From Opisthocomus hoazin (lineage: Eukaryota; Chordata; Aves; Opisthocomiformes; Opisthocomidae): 64,000 bases of DNA. This document shows positions 12,085-25,300 of the stretch, piece after piece (the first letter of the stretch is position 1; each line of letters opens with the position of its first letter). The translations under genes and the position numbers were made by a program. The stretch spans positions 18,213,115-18,277,114 of the forward strand of contig NC_134429.1 of assembly GCF_030867145.1 (NCBI RefSeq), in the 5' to 3' direction. Below the pieces are notes generated by a model. The model did no database searches. It was not told the origin of the DNA and saw nothing but the letters and a program-made list of their open reading frames with translations.

Positions 12085-12945
12085 AGAAGGGATGGGTTTA
12101 GTAGTTGGGAAGCTGCTCGTGCTGCTGTCTGGCGTGGAACACTACAAAGGCACGAAAGAAAGAAAAACTCTCCTGCTTGTTAGTTAGCACTCGAGGCAGG
12201 TACAGTATTTTTTAAAATCTGTTTACTTAGAGAGGCCCAGACTGAAATACAGCAGCCAGCGAGGCTGGGAGGGCTGGCGATGTGTTGGGGCAAGGGCAGG
12301 CTGTGCGGCCGGTGGACAGTGGAGCCCTGGGCTTGGCAGCCCACCGCCCATCCTGGTGCCCTGTGGAGAACAGCTCCGCCGAGCCGTAGCCCCGCGCCCG
12401 GTACCGGAGCGATTCTGGGGCTCCATCTCTGGTGTGGGTCTTTGAACTGAGCACTCCAAACGCTGCCTGTCTTTGCCAGACCCTGGGACGTGCTGAGGAG
12501 CTATGGCTGTACATCAGCGGAGCAGTGCTGGGCTCCAAGCTTTCCCTCTGCCACGCAACAGCTCCGAGGAAAGCACCATGCTGCTTCTTTGCGACCCAAA
12601 TAAGCTTGAGCCCAGTTGAGTCAGAGGAAAAAAATTGAAGCGTTCTCTCATTTGGGAAGAAAGCTTTGGGAAATCAGCATTTGGGCTGTCATCATCGTGC
12701 GTCCTCTGCAACATTACCAGCTTGCTCCCTCACACCAGCTGGAGAAAAACTGGGAAAGCTGTGCATCTGAACACCATCCTGCGTGCCAACACTGGGGATG
12801 ACGGGCCCTAATTCCTTCTGAGGCAGATGTGGCCAAAGAATATATAGATCCTTCAGAAAGAGGAGGTGGAGAAGGTCAAGAAAGAAGTGAAACCCTGCCT
12901 CTCCTAACCTTGACCAAGTCTGTAAAGTGACCCTTTTCCTAGGTT
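12085..12945. other. Intergenic DNA, nothing recognised
   Basis: A GC-richer patch at about 12260-12540 produces overlapping open frames on both strands without recognisable motifs. No repeat found. Confidence 0.45.
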
Positions 12946-12949
12946 ATGC

Positions 12950-13900
12950 AGGCTCTGGTTTGCTCTGCAGGCTCTCCCAGGCATCCCTGGGATAACAAAA
13001 GGATCTGGTTACAAATATTAAACACTTCTTAATAACTCTGCCATGCCATGAAACAGAGTCCATTCTGGTTTGCTAAATGACTCTGAAAGGACTTTTTTCC
13101 CCCTCCCCTGCTTCCCTTCTCTTGCCTGGTTTTAAATAGGCCCTGAGTGGTAGGAGCCGGCACAATGGCATCGCTCCGGCTTTGTTTCAGCCTTGATTTA
13201 GCCACCCTTTTAAGGACCCTACTGAATAATTCAGTGTTATCATTCAGGATGATGCTGGATTATTACAAGGGTTTCTTCCCTCCTTTCCCCCTCCTCCTTT
13301 CCCCCCCATAACCTTTAAATTCTTTTCACACGTGAATGGGTTCAAAGGAAGTCGTGTAAGGAAAACACACAACGAGGAGGCTGCTGCTCTCCCCCTCTGC
13401 TGTCAGTTTGATAAATATAATGTGTCACCAATTAAAAACTCATTGCCATTCTCCTGCTGCAGCCCTTGCCTCGTTAAGGTCCTCCTCCCGGGGTGGCTCC
13501 CAGGATCCGCTGCTATCATTGTTGATAACAGAGGGCCTGTTTTTTTCCCATCCTGGGCCATTTCAGTGCTACACATTGGCATGTAAATAAGTTATTCACT
13601 CGACATCACTTTCTGATAGAAAAATGACCATGAAACTCTTTGATTTTGGGTTTGCTCTTGTCACAAGCGCACAATGAAATCAAGAGTTTCAGTTTTGTGT
13701 CTGTGGCTTGTGGAGGGCTTCTTTTTTTCTTCCCTTTTTTTGGCTTTTCTCTTTTGCAACTGCCTCTTTTCAGCATTTGTATGGAAATTGTCCCATCACA
13801 CAATTTAATGCGGGCATAGTTTGACCTGGTAGGTGTCCCGACTTCAATATAGTAGATTGTTGTTTATTTTTGCCCTCCCCAGGAACATTAAAAAACAATC
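12950..13900. other. Candidate conserved non-coding element cluster
   Basis: Long low-repeat block with AT-rich, motif-dense runs: TTACAAATATTAAACACTTC near 13010, TGAATAATTCAGTGTTATCA near 13224, ATAATGTGTCACCAATTAAA near 13417 and GTTGATAACAGAGG near 13518. There are no credible open frames. This is one of the larger enhancer-like blocks downstream of HES4. Boundaries are approximate. Confidence 0.4.
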
Positions 13901-13904
13901 TGGG

Positions 13905-16305
13905 TCATCCATAAAAAGATGTTTTCTCTTTTCTTTCCTCTTTGCGCTCTTAATGCCTTTGAAGAAGAGCGGTGTGGCTGGCACCAGAGCCCCCCTGACT
14001 CTTTCCCATCAGGGACACATGGAAGGGACCTGACTGGGACAGTCCCACAGCTCTGCTGCGGGGTGCAGCAAGGGGGAGGAAGTTCTGGGGAAGGCCAGTG
14101 GTTATGGAGGACAGCCTCTCCCTGGAATACCAATCCATGCTTCTCTTTAGCTGCTTTTCCCCTAGGTATTCGCACTTGTTGCATTCTGGTTTGCTTCTCG
14201 GAGCAGTTCACAAACCAAACATGGTTTTCCCTGTTTCCCTCTGTTTTCCCCTCCATTCTTGGCTGCTGGACACCTTCCCCAGCAGCCAGCTCTGGTGGCC
14301 AGAGCTCCAGTCCTCTCTGGAAACCTGATGCCCTGGTCACCAAAATCAGCGGGAGGCCTCCCACAGCCCAACAACGGGGTCTGCACCCCATCGTTCCTTC
14401 TGGATCGCAACACGTGCTCATGAAGCCTTGTGCATAGCAGCCAGCGAAGAGCACTGAGGCAGCTTCCGAAGAGGGGTGAAATGGCACTCCTTCCAAAGCC
14501 TCAGTCCGGCTGAAAAGTTTCCTTCCAAACTTCTTTGTGTCAGGAATCGGTGTCGTTATCAACACCCGTTTCTGTGAGGCTGTCTTTGTGTTTCTCTTTC
14601 TGTGTTTCTGTTTTGTGGTGTCCAAAATCTTTGCTCGCTTCTCACTGGAGAAGTTCTAGTCTGTGTGGTTTTCATCACAATGCCACCGACTGCCTTTTCA
14701 TTTGCTTATTTTTTAGCAAAAAGCTATGGTGCTATCGCTGGGAAAATGTCCAGGACACTGGTGAAAGGAGGAAGGTCTGGGTCCTTGGCTGCTGTGTGCC
14801 TAGGCTTCAGGCTGAGCGCTGGGATCGGCTTTTGGGGATCCAGCTGGACTGAAATGTGGGCATTACTCGGCTCTGCTGTGGTCAAAGCTCCTCATTTCAT
14901 CACCTTGAGAGCTTCAGTGCTTTTCTCTTGAGTGGAACATTTCCAGGCAGGGAACACTAAGCTTTGGGTCTTCCTTTTTACCTTTTTTTTTTTTTAACTT
15001 CTTTTGGAGAGAGAGAGATTGGAGAAGCTTTCGTTTTGGGGAGCTGGGACACCAGTTTTAGTAACAAGGATGATTCTGTGTAGCGTTTGAAGTGGAAATG
15101 CATGCAGATTTGAAGCGTGTGTGCTCCCAGCAATGTTCTGGAAAGCCTTGATTGTTAGAACAATTTAATAAAGCTCTGAGTTTCTCCCACCCACCCCACC
15201 CCCTGCTCGCCTGTCCTCTCTCCCGGGCTCAGCCTGAAATCTCTGCTCTGAAGTTCCCCCTCATCTGCCAAGTGCTACCTTCAAGATGTGGAGTTCCCTG
15301 GAGCTGAAAGACAAAAGGATTTGCAAACAAAGCTTTGGAATAGGAAAAAGGAGGAAAAAAGGCTTCAGAAAGCTTTTCTGTATATCCATGCTGTCTGGGC
15401 AGCTAGGAAGTGGAGGGGGGAGAACTGTGGATTCTTCTTGCCGCATTACAGTGAGGATATGTGGACACAGCCATGGGGGGGGCATGGTTGTCTCCCATGA
15501 CCCTGGATCCCCCAGCCAATGGATCAGCTTAAGGCACATGAGTGTTGGCTGCCGAAGTCTCTTATCTCCTTTTGTGGCCCCATGATGGGAAGAGGATGAT
15601 AGAGTTTAATCATGTGGGACACAAGCTTGCCTTTATATGTACTGCTGGGCCTGCTTGACTTTCAAGAGAACGTGCCCTCTACTTTGGTGCCAGCAGATTA
15701 AGGATCAAGCTCTGTGGAGGAAGAAGGGAAGAGAACAAGCTGCGTGTTAGATGTGGAACTCCTACTCTGTATGCCCAGTCTCATCCTCCTTTTGAACCTA
15801 AAAGCTCTTTGAAAGAGCTGAGAACTAAAAAACACCCCACAGCAAAAGTCTGCAACTAAAGTCAACTGTATTTTCAAAAAATCCGAAAAGCAAGGGGGGC
15901 AATAACCTTGTTGGGGAAAGGAGAGAGAAGATGCAGTGCAAGAAAAGCGATCTAGAGATTGGTGAAAAGAGCAAACTGATCTTGTTTTGTTCTCGGAGAT
16001 CCGCAGTGCTGTGGTCAATCTGTCCCCCGCAGCTTGCTGGCTGGAACGGGGACGAAGACAGAGCTTGGGGCATTCACAAAAATGATTGCAGATTGTCTTG
16101 AAAACGTACAGCCCTCATGGCATCTATGAAAGGCCTTGATGAGGTTTGTCTCCTTGGGTGAAAGGAAGCACCGGTTGCTGACACAGCTGAAAAGCCACCT
16201 CTGTAACCAGCGTGATGACTTTTGCCTTTCTCCTTTCTGATATTATTTACCTCGTGCTTGGTTGGAAGTCCCCAAAAGCCAGGATGAAGCCCCACGTTTC
16301 TCCCC
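13905..16305. other. Intergenic DNA, nothing recognised
   Basis: Contains a 245-codon open frame on the minus strand (13888-14625) and shorter ones, none with a recognisable domain or splice context. A T-run lies near 14982. No repeat family identified. Confidence 0.4.
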
Positions 16306-16309
16306 ACCC

Positions 16310-16790
16310 CTCCTCCTCCCTCGTTATTCTTTAACTTTCTAAGGCGACTGTCCTCTCTGTTTACCCGGCTGCCCTGCCAAAGGCGAGGGTGCCCGGAGAC
16401 TGTTTATCTGCTGTCAGTCTATAACGCAGCATCCCTCGCCCCCGGGGTCACCCAAGGGATTGACACCTTAACCCAGGGGCCTGGATTCCGCGCTGCCCTC
16501 CTTAGAGATGCACCAGGCTGTCAGTAACAAGGCCACAGGTTTATTCAACTGAGATCTCCAGATCTCAAAAGATAATCTGGGAATAATTAGGACTTAAGGA
16601 ACTTGTGGGAATCTGATTTTTTTTTTTTTCAGAGCTGCCATTCATGAAACAGATGGACATCTTATTTCTCTCTAATTTGATGGGCTTTCTTGACAAAATG
16701 GCAGAGGTTGCACTTTGCTACAATAATAACCTGCCACTCAGACTTTGTAAGGGGTTTGTGTAGGGTTTCTTCATAATTAGACCGTGTCTT
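16310..16790. other. Candidate conserved non-coding element
   Basis: Dense in factor-like words: CTGTTTATCTGCTGTCAG, CAGTAACAAGGCCACAGG, AAAAGATAATCTGGG (GATA-like), GGAATAATTAGGAC, CTACAATAATAACC. No repeat or coding signal is seen. Conservation is presumed from appearance, not measured. Confidence 0.4.
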
Positions 16791-16794
16791 GCTA

Positions 16795-17275
16795 TCAGCA
16801 AGGAGATGCATGTGTGTGTGCGCGGAGCGGGGATATTCTGAGCTGCTTCTCTGCGTGACAGAGCGTAGAAAAGAGTGGAGAAAAATCAGGGGGCTTTCAT
16901 GTTTGTGTCAGGTTGGGGTTTTTTTTAAGTCTCATTTGAAAAATAAAGATTGGGATGTGAGCTCGTTGTCTAGATGATAATGTATTCATGGATTTGCTCC
17001 TGCTCGCCCTGCAACGAAACAACAGCGAGGGGCAGCTTTCCATGGGCTGGGGGGCAGGTTTGAAGGCTTTGCAAACCATTGGGATTGCTCTCAGGTTTGC
17101 AAAACCCACTTTTCACTTGCAAAAACCTTTCCAATCCTGCCGTTTAACCCCTGACCTTCTCTTCTGCTTCCTTTTCCCTCCTCTCCCCCACCAAAGTGGA
17201 TCCCTGGGCCACGGGGTGGGATGCGAGGCTCCTCTCCAGCACGCTGGTGGAAGCCCGCAGCGTGCTCTGCTTGCT
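16795..17275. other. Intergenic DNA, nothing recognised
   Basis: A short TGTGTG/CGCG stretch near 16810 and otherwise mixed sequence. The 138-residue open frame at 16988-17404 has no motif. Confidence 0.4.
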
Positions 17276-17279
17276 ATCC

Positions 17280-17420
17280 ACTACGTAAGCAAAAAGCAAT
17301 TGGGAACTTTTTTAATTAGTCAGATGTTTGAGCTCCTTAATCAAGGTCCAAGTAGTGATGATGGGTTAATGAACCAAACAAAACTCAACCACTACCAAAA
17401 ATAGACATAGATGATGGTAT
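17280..17420. other. Candidate conserved non-coding element
   Basis: Compact AT-rich block with AAAAAGCAATTGGG, TTTTTTAATTAGTCAG, CTCCTTAATCAAGG and GGGTTAATGAACC. These resemble homeodomain and nuclear-receptor half-sites. Repeat-free. Confidence 0.35.
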
Positions 17421-17424
17421 CTTT

Positions 17425-19080
17425 GTTTACCTCATTCCTGTAGAGACTGTGTTTTTGGCTTTTCTGTGGCCAGATCAGCTAGCAATTGACTTGTTGAAAG
17501 CTGAGCTCCTTGTGCAATCGCTTGCCTTCAGAGACCAGGACGTGAGAAGGGTGCCCGGTACTGTGAGATGGTACCGCTGCAAACTGCAGCCTGTTCTGCA
17601 CGCGAGGAACTGAAGCAGCTTCGCGCTGTAAGGCGGGGGGAGCGTAATGTTAGCTTGACAACTTCATTAGCGTTTCCCTCCCTCGCGTTCAGCGCTCGGA
17701 AGCAGAACATTTGCAGGATGCATGAGTCCCTGAGGAAGGAGGAGCCAACGGAGGTGACAAATAAGTCTAATCATACCCTCTGCCAATAACACTGTGGCGT
17801 TTTCATTCATTTTACCCTTTATTCAGCTTCCCGTGTGTTTTGGCAGCGGTCACAACCAGGCTTCCCGCAACAGGTCCTGCTCCTGGCAGGGCTGGCTCTC
17901 TGCTTCCTTCATCCCTAGCCAGCATGAAGAAGACCTGAAAAGTGCATATCCTGTGCATTTTGTGCTGCTTTTTCAAACAACTGGCTGGCTAAAGCTGCCT
18001 TCAGGAGGCCTCATCGGCCCCTGCTCTGAGACCTGTTCCAGGGGGATCTATTGAACAGGAGGTGCAGGGTGTGCAGGCACCAGACTTTCACCAAGGGCTC
18101 ATCTTTTGCCTTATTAATATGCAATTGTTTCCGTTGAGAATCAAAAACCAGGTGGATGCAAGCTGTCCCCCCCAACAGGAATTTAAACTTGATGACAGTA
18201 GCTGGTATTGAGATAACGTCCCTTTCCTGCCTTGGTCCATCTGTGCAGCAGACTGCATGAGGAGAGAGTTCTGGCCAGCATTTGTGGCTTGCTTTCGTGA
18301 CTGGATGGCCCATGTGAATTCCTTTACTTAGCAGTGGATGATAGAGTAGATCTTGTAACGATTAGTTGAGTCACCATGCCCTCACAGGACTTAGCTTTAT
18401 CTTCCACTGTCTGTCTCAAGGGTCTAATTAATTATTCTTCCCAGAGCTGCTTCTGACTGGAAGCTTTGTCTGGGGTGGTACTCCTGGGAGGTTTCTTGGA
18501 GGATGTTTTAGGAGGTTTGGGATATGCTTTGTAGAATAAAGGGTCTGGCGCTTCCCCATGCTATCTGGCAACTCTTGGCTATCCTGGGCCATCATGAAGA
18601 TGCCCATTGAGGCAGCCTTGAGTGTTTCCCTCGTCTGCGGCTGCTACCGGTGCACGGCCACACCAGCAGACTCTGAGCCTCTACACCACTTGATTCACCC
18701 GCCTCGGTGCTCGCTTCCCCTAAAAACTATCTGAAGAAACAAATCCTCCTCCTCCACTGAGATCGCTACTGCTCAGATAGGCTTTCTCCACGCTTCCCAT
18801 CAGCTTGGGCTCAAGATGTTTTCTCTCTGACTCTCAGCCCTTTGCAAACCTCCCAGGGCAACTGTGTTTGAACAACCCACAGCAACTCCTCCACGCTGCG
18901 GAGGAGCAAAAGTTTAAAAGGAGGTCAGAGCCGTCGCACCACCTTCTGCAAACACAGAGCCGTGCTGTGGGATGGCTGCCGGGAACCTCGTCCAGGATTT
19001 TTACCGGCCTTTCCATGAGCGGGTACCAACGCGAAGGATCTCGGCTTGATTTATTCCGTCCCAGAGATGAGGTGGCACGA
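17425..19080. other. Intergenic DNA, nothing recognised
   Basis: No coding exon, RNA gene or repeat family could be supported here. Confidence 0.45.
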
Positions 19081-19084
19081 AGGA

Positions 19085-19525
19085 TTTAAAGAAGCCTATC
19101 TAATAGAGTGCTGGAAATTATAAATCAGTGGGGCTTTGTAAAGGTTATTACTTTAAACAAAGAGGGGACTGAATGGAGCCAATTAAACGGCACCTGAATT
19201 GATAAACAAACTGGTTATTGTAGGGGGCTATTCTGCAGCTCTGGCGGTCCCCCCTTGCTCGGAGGCCGGTGATGAATACGGAGCAAGGCCTGGGGAAAAA
19301 TTTACATGTGATTGGAGTTTAATGGGCCGCAACAGGCCTCCCATCCCATCGCCATGGAAACCGGCCCTTTCTCAAGATTTTAAACAGTCTGAAATGTCCT
19401 TTTATTGTCTGCTTCAAATGTGTCATGTGAGCCCGACGGGGTGGGCGCTTGTATGTATCAATTTGTTTCTGTCTCCGGGCATGGCATTGCGAGGCCATGA
19501 ATATATCTGGGGGGACACGGGGACA
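19085..19525. other. Strong candidate conserved non-coding element
   Basis: About 440 bp of repeat-free sequence packed with factor-like words: GGAAATTATAAATCAGTGGG, TTACTTTAAACAAAGAGG (TCF/LEF and SOX-like), GAGCCAATTAAACGG, GAATTGATAAACAAACTGG (forkhead-like) and GTATCAATTTG. It has no credible open frame. Of the CNE-like blocks in this window it looks the most typical, but this is judgement by eye. Confidence 0.45.
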
Positions 19526-19559
19526 AAGGGCCGATGGGGCTCCATGGCGACCCAGCCGC

Positions 19560-21390
19560 CCCGCGTGCAGGAATGGTGACATATGGTCAGGCCCGACCCC
19601 GGGCCGCCCCGCAACAGGCATCCACGCTGCCCGGCTCCGCTGTCCCACCACCATCCATCCATCCATCCTTGGCTGAGCCAACCTGCCGAGCTCGTGAGAG
19701 ATTTGGTTTCTCTTAAAAACTCTTGGCTGTTGGTCACTAGAGTCTGGCAAAAGGGAGAATGGAAGAGAGAAAAGAAATCAAGGCAGAAAGGAAAGGCTTT
19801 CCATGTCCCAGAGATGTTTGCTTTCCACTTGGTTGGAAACTGGATGAAGAAGAACATTGGAGCAGCATGAACACCAGGAGGAATGTTCTCCAGGATTTGA
19901 ACAGTTAAGCTGGATCAAGCTGAGGGTCCACCTGGCCATGGATTATATCTGTTACAGTAGTCAGCATTAAATGCATCTGACAAGGATGAGGAACCTGAGG
20001 GGATATTCACCCCCACACCCAAATTCGAATTCTTCCAGGTGACTTGTGTGCCAAACCGGATCGTTTTGTGTTGTTTTACCTCCCTGACAAGAACCTGAAC
20101 CGTGTAGCTCTGAAACCTGTTTTCTTGTAAACGCCCCACCTGTGAGCTCTGCTCAGCCTTTGGCTGCGGCCGGCAGTGAATCCCCAAACCAATGGTATTT
20201 GCATGTGGACACGTAATCCAGTCGCCTGTTGTGTTCTTCTTCCAGGAACACTTGTCCGAGAGAGAGCCATGGGGACGAATCATTTGTAAATGAATCTAAA
20301 AGTTGGACACATAAGTCATCGGAAATAGGCTGCCACACAAAAGTCATGCAGGCACTAGTCAAAGAACTGGAAGGGACGCGGGTGAACAGCCATGCCAGCT
20401 GCGGCCAGTCGACCAGCTTGCTGTCCAAAACACATGGGGAGATGGGACTGAGAACAAATGGGAGATGGCAAGACTTGGGAAGAACAATACCTCTTCCAGA
20501 ATAATGAATCTACTGAAAAAACCTTCCACCATCTGGGAAAAAATGAAAAATCTCTTCGAACATTAACTGCAACTTTTTGCCAGACTCTCCATAATGCTCA
20601 CAATATAACCCGTTTACTGCTTGTTTCTTGAGAATTTTTTCCAGATGTGACCATGAGACAGGATGCTGTGTGATATTAAAAGATCAGTCAGTTCTTCATT
20701 GCTTTCTACCCCTAGTCATCTTCTGCTTTCCAAACCATCCTGTATGCTGCTGTGGACATGAAACTGGTGTTCAAGAGGGCTGGAGATGAACTGTTCCCCC
20801 TTTCATCTCGGGGCTGTGAGTTTGTCTGCAGCTGCGTGATGAGATGAAGTGATTTCCCGGCAGTTTGGTAGTCTGTGTGTGTCCAGTCCATCAGATATGA
20901 CAAAGCAAAAAAATCTAGTGTCCCCTGTTCCTCTTGTCTTAGATAAGTTATCAGAGTCAGAGCATAAACTGAGAGGGAATCCCTGAAAGTCAGGGGTGAA
21001 ACTTTTGGCAGTGCAGGGCAACATCTCTATACCAGAGGCCAGGAGACCTGTTCCAGTGCCTGCTGGAGCAGGAGCTGGGCTATAGGAGACCTCCTGCCTT
21101 CTAGATCCTGTAGCAGGTCTTTCCTGCTACGTTTCAGGCACTTGTAAATTAGTTTATTTTACATGGTCTTGGTGTTATTCTCTCCTACTCTTTTGCTTTC
21201 TGTACCAGAGGGTATGAGCAGACAGAGCAAACTGGCTAATGGCTGCTGAACGGAGCCACGTTAAGAACTTGGAGCAATGGATGTAGCTCAGGAATAGAGC
21301 TTAGCTCATCCGTGTTCACTCAGGAAAGTGCTCTACCCTGATCCTTGCAGGAGTCTGTGAATGTCGAAGAGGCAGGTAAATGGCTTTGCA
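19560..21390. other. Intergenic DNA with short CCAT microsatellite
   Basis: A short (CCAT)n run lies at 19651-19668. The rest shows no recognisable gene or repeat. The 144-codon minus-strand open frames near 19319-19857 have no motif. Confidence 0.45.
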
Positions 21391-21394
21391 TCAG

Positions 21395-22330
21395 GGTAGC
21401 CGTGTAGTTTTAAACCTAATTGAAATTAAACTGGTGCAGACCCCTTCATTTGGAGGGGGAAAGAAAAAAGCGCTCGTTTGGTCTCACTTTTCATTAATAT
21501 ATTCCAGATCTGAGTTTAGCTTGAGATTTAATGCCTTAATTTGAAAGCTACCATCTTCTCCTGAGGAAAACTAGTTATTTTCCTTGGAAGACCTTACTGA
21601 AAAGCCTGTACTCGTGATAGCTATTAGCCCCTTTTGATTTGGCTTGACTTTATTTTAAATCCCTTTTTAAAGGAGTCTGATCCTGTTCTGAAGCCTGGAT
21701 CCATGGAGGTCAGGCAACCAGCAACACCTCTGCCCACGACAGCAAAGCACCCTCTTTTGCATGTAACGGGCTTACCATTTGCCTAGGAGTGATTTTCCTG
21801 CCAAGTTTATTGCCATCCCTTGCATTTGAAAGAAAATAGCTCTTATTTAGCTAGCGGCGTCTGAGCAGGAGAAGAACAAGAAGAAAAAGGGAAGGTTAAA
21901 ATCTTGCAGAAGGCGTTCACCTGCAAGATGAAACTGTAGTATAACGGGTCGGTTTTGACATCGTAGCCCATCAGCACGGCAAGTTTCATTCTTAAACAGG
22001 ATCTGGGTAATACAGCGTGTCACCAGCCCCCTGCAGAATGATTTAATTGTTGGCTAAAGAGAAAAGGAAGGTGGTGAGGTGAGGCTGAAAGAGAGGAAGT
22101 GACGCCAATACAACATCACGTCCTGACATTTAGCACACTCGGCCGCTTCAAAGTTCAGGAATGAATCCTTCTCCCTTGTTAGCTAATTAGCCAGGGTACT
22201 TCCAACATCCCTTCTGCTAATCAAGAATAGTGTGTGCTATAAATGTAGAGGGAGGAAATTGCTTGCATGCAACGTGGGAATTGCACGGTTTAGTCTTTGT
22301 TTAGTCTTTCTTTAGTCTCCAGAATCACCG
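21395..22330. other. AT-rich block, possible non-coding elements
   Basis: AT-rich sequence with homeodomain-like words (AACCTAATTGAAATTAAAC near 21413, CATTAATATATTCC near 21492, TTAGCTAATTAGCC near 22178). It is repeat-free. Any regulatory role is inference. Confidence 0.3.
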
Positions 22331-22334
22331 CCCA

Positions 22335-25300
22335 AAAGTGCAGATGCAACTGCACCCAGCTAGGCATACTCCTTAAGGGATGGGTGAAGGGAGATCTTCT
22401 GATGGAAAAGGGATGGAAATCTGTACAGTGAGAAAATTACTGTCATAAGAAACCTTTTTCTTAGCGAAATCTGATTTACAAAGCCTGTGCAGCAGGCTAA
22501 GACTTAGTTTGTCCTTTGCAGGCTGGGTAAATGCTCAGTAACATGGAGTTATAATCAAAGCAACAGGAATAAAACAAATATTCCTGGTTTATGGCATCCA
22601 TTTGGTCCTTAACAGATTAATGTTCTCTGTGTTTCTCGCAGGCTTTAACATTTGTGCCTGTCGTAAACTGCATTTTTCTCTCTTCTGCTCTTGTTTGCTC
22701 TCCAAACGGCTGCCCTTGCCCTCCCACACTGGGTCGCAGTCCCTTCAGAAAGTCCTTTAACAAAGCTGCTGCCTTGTGGACGCTGTGTCTTGACAATGTC
22801 AGCAAAGTTCAAACGCTGCAAACAGGCCTGGGACAGCTCGGCACTGGAGGATGTGTTCACCCAGGCCTGGACAGACAGAGGTTGACACTGATGCTGCTGA
22901 GGGTTATAGCTGAGGGATCAAGACTTATTTATTTTAAAGTCTGTGAGCAGCACAATAGCCCTGGTGGGCCCCAGGCTGCTGAACACATCTCCCCTTGTAG
23001 TGAAGAAAGTCACTCTGCAAAGAGACGACAATGCGGCCACACAGATGCTTGTTCCCTCTGTGAGGTCCACGTCAGCTGGGCTCAGTTTAACACTGAAAAC
23101 ACACATAGGAGTGCTAGCTCTCCAAGACAATATTGGCCAACTTGCTCTTAGTTATGCCACTGATATTCCTCACGCAGAGCAGAAACGAATCCAAGTCCAG
23201 CTCCGTACTCGTGGTGGTCAGTTGCTGATGAGCTGTCTTTCTTCTGGGTTAGGACGTGGAGCCCGTTGCCCCTGAGATATGCTGTACCCGCAGCAGTCAG
23301 GGTGACACGCTGGTGGGTGCTCTGGGGACGCACTCGATGTTCAGCAAAAGTGGTTTGGCCCAGGTACCACCACAGAAGCTGTGAAAACTGCTTAGGATGT
23401 ACACCTATACAGCGATATTTGGGGGTCGGGGGATAACCTCAGAGCACTGAAGAAGTCGGTGCAGGGGCTGGAATCATCTTCATGCTCTGTGTTGCTGCAC
23501 CTGGAAGGCTGTTTCCTCGGCCACTGTCCAGCCCTAACGCAGCTCTGCGCTGAGATAGCTGCAATCTCCTACCATAGCTCTGCGTTTCATTGCTCCTTTC
23601 TTTCTGAAGTGCCCTGAGAATGCCGGACCAGCCCCAATCTTCCTGCCACATTGGGTCAAAAGCTTTGTTAAAAGTGAATTAGCCAAGCTGTTCAACCCTA
23701 ATAGCTCCAGGATTGCTCCTTGTGGCAAATAGTGACTCCAATTACCTGCTGGGGGATGAGGGTCTGTTGTTGGTGCTGCTCTGTGGGGGCTGTGAGGCTG
23801 GGATGGTGCTGGGGATTCTCCAGTGAGCCTTCGTGTGCTCTTACCGAGCGTTTCCTTCTGGTGGAGCTGAGGGAGGCAGGTCTTGCAGGGCCACGAAAAG
23901 AGGCGATGTGGCACTCTGTCTCTCCTGTTGCACTGCCGTGACGAGCAACTCTCCCCTGATGATCAGGGTACCCCTCCCAGGGTGCCTTTTACATTGCTGG
24001 CTCTTCCAAAGAGGAGTCCAGCAGGACTTGGGGCTCTGGCTGGAATGCAGGCTGGGTCTACCCCACCCGCACTGTAAGCCTGACCCCGTCGTGCTGGCCA
24101 GCATCTGTGGCAGCTCTCTGGACAAGGCAGGGATGAGCTTGGCAGCACAGTCCCAGCTGCAGCGTAGGGTTGTGACTTCTCTCCCCTTTCTGGAGCCTCA
24201 GGCAGCACACACAGCAGCCTGGTGGAGCACAGACCAGGCCAGCTTGCTGCGGGTGATACCTGGGATGCCGCTCTGGGCAAGAAGCCGCGTGCAAATACGT
24301 GAGACGGAGGTGGATCTGCCGACCCCTGCTCGCTAGAACATCTTGTCAGATGGCGGGAGAGTGTTTCCAGATCTCAGCCGGGGTGACTGGGTTCATTGCG
24401 AAGGAGCGGGCTAATAAAAGTTGGATTCAAACTTTTACAGCCAACAGTGATGGTTACTGTGCTGGCAAAGAGCTTAAGATGCAAGCCAGGAAGCGGCCTC
24501 AGCCCCAAAGGATGGACATACCAGAAGGGAAGAAAGGGCTATTCAGAGCGCGTCGGGATTCCTCTAAAGCAAACAGAGTGCCCCTTCCCTCTCCAGCCCT
24601 GTTTTATAGCTTGGTACTTCTGGTAGAAAGTGGTGCAAGTGAGAAAACATCTGGGCTGGAGGCAGGAAAGTGGTGGTTGAGGTTCTGCAGGTGAAGGTTG
24701 GGGGCAGAGCTGCCAGGGAGCTTCAGAGACACAAAGGTGCTGAGTTCACCGGCTGCGATTGCGCTGCTCCCAGGATGGGTAGCTGAGAGGGGCGAAGGCT
24801 TGTGCTTGTCCCGGGCCTAAATCACAAAGCGGAGATGGAAGAAAAAGGGATGCACCCAGCCCTCCGTTCCCGTGCAGCGCTGTGGGGAAGCCCGTGGCAG
24901 GTTCATGGGCGGTCAGCAGATTTTGTCTCATTGCTGTCCCGGTACCGACGAGTACCCCAGACAGAAGTGTCCAGGGAGCTTAGCCAGGATCCACAGCAGC
25001 CTGGGCATCAGACGAAGTGGTTCTCATCACTTACCAGTTTCACATTCGGGGAATTACACTGACCTCAGCAAACCTGCTCCTGATTTACACTGTACTGCTA
25101 ATTTTCACCGCTGTGTCCTGTCACGGCATTCCTTCCTGTAACCCCGTAAAGGGGATGCTGTGCTGAAATGTCTTTGGAGAGCTGCAGCTAACTGGCACTT
25201 GCACCAACAACGAGTAGCAGAAAAATGCTCTTTTGCTGAGCCGAAGTCCTGAGCTTTATCCACAGGAGCATCCTCCTCCTCGAAGCCTCAGCACGAAGTA

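Noticed and set aside
13888..14625. 245-codon minus-strand open frame
   Set aside because: No motif, low-complexity start, overlapping frames of 172 codons on the other strand.
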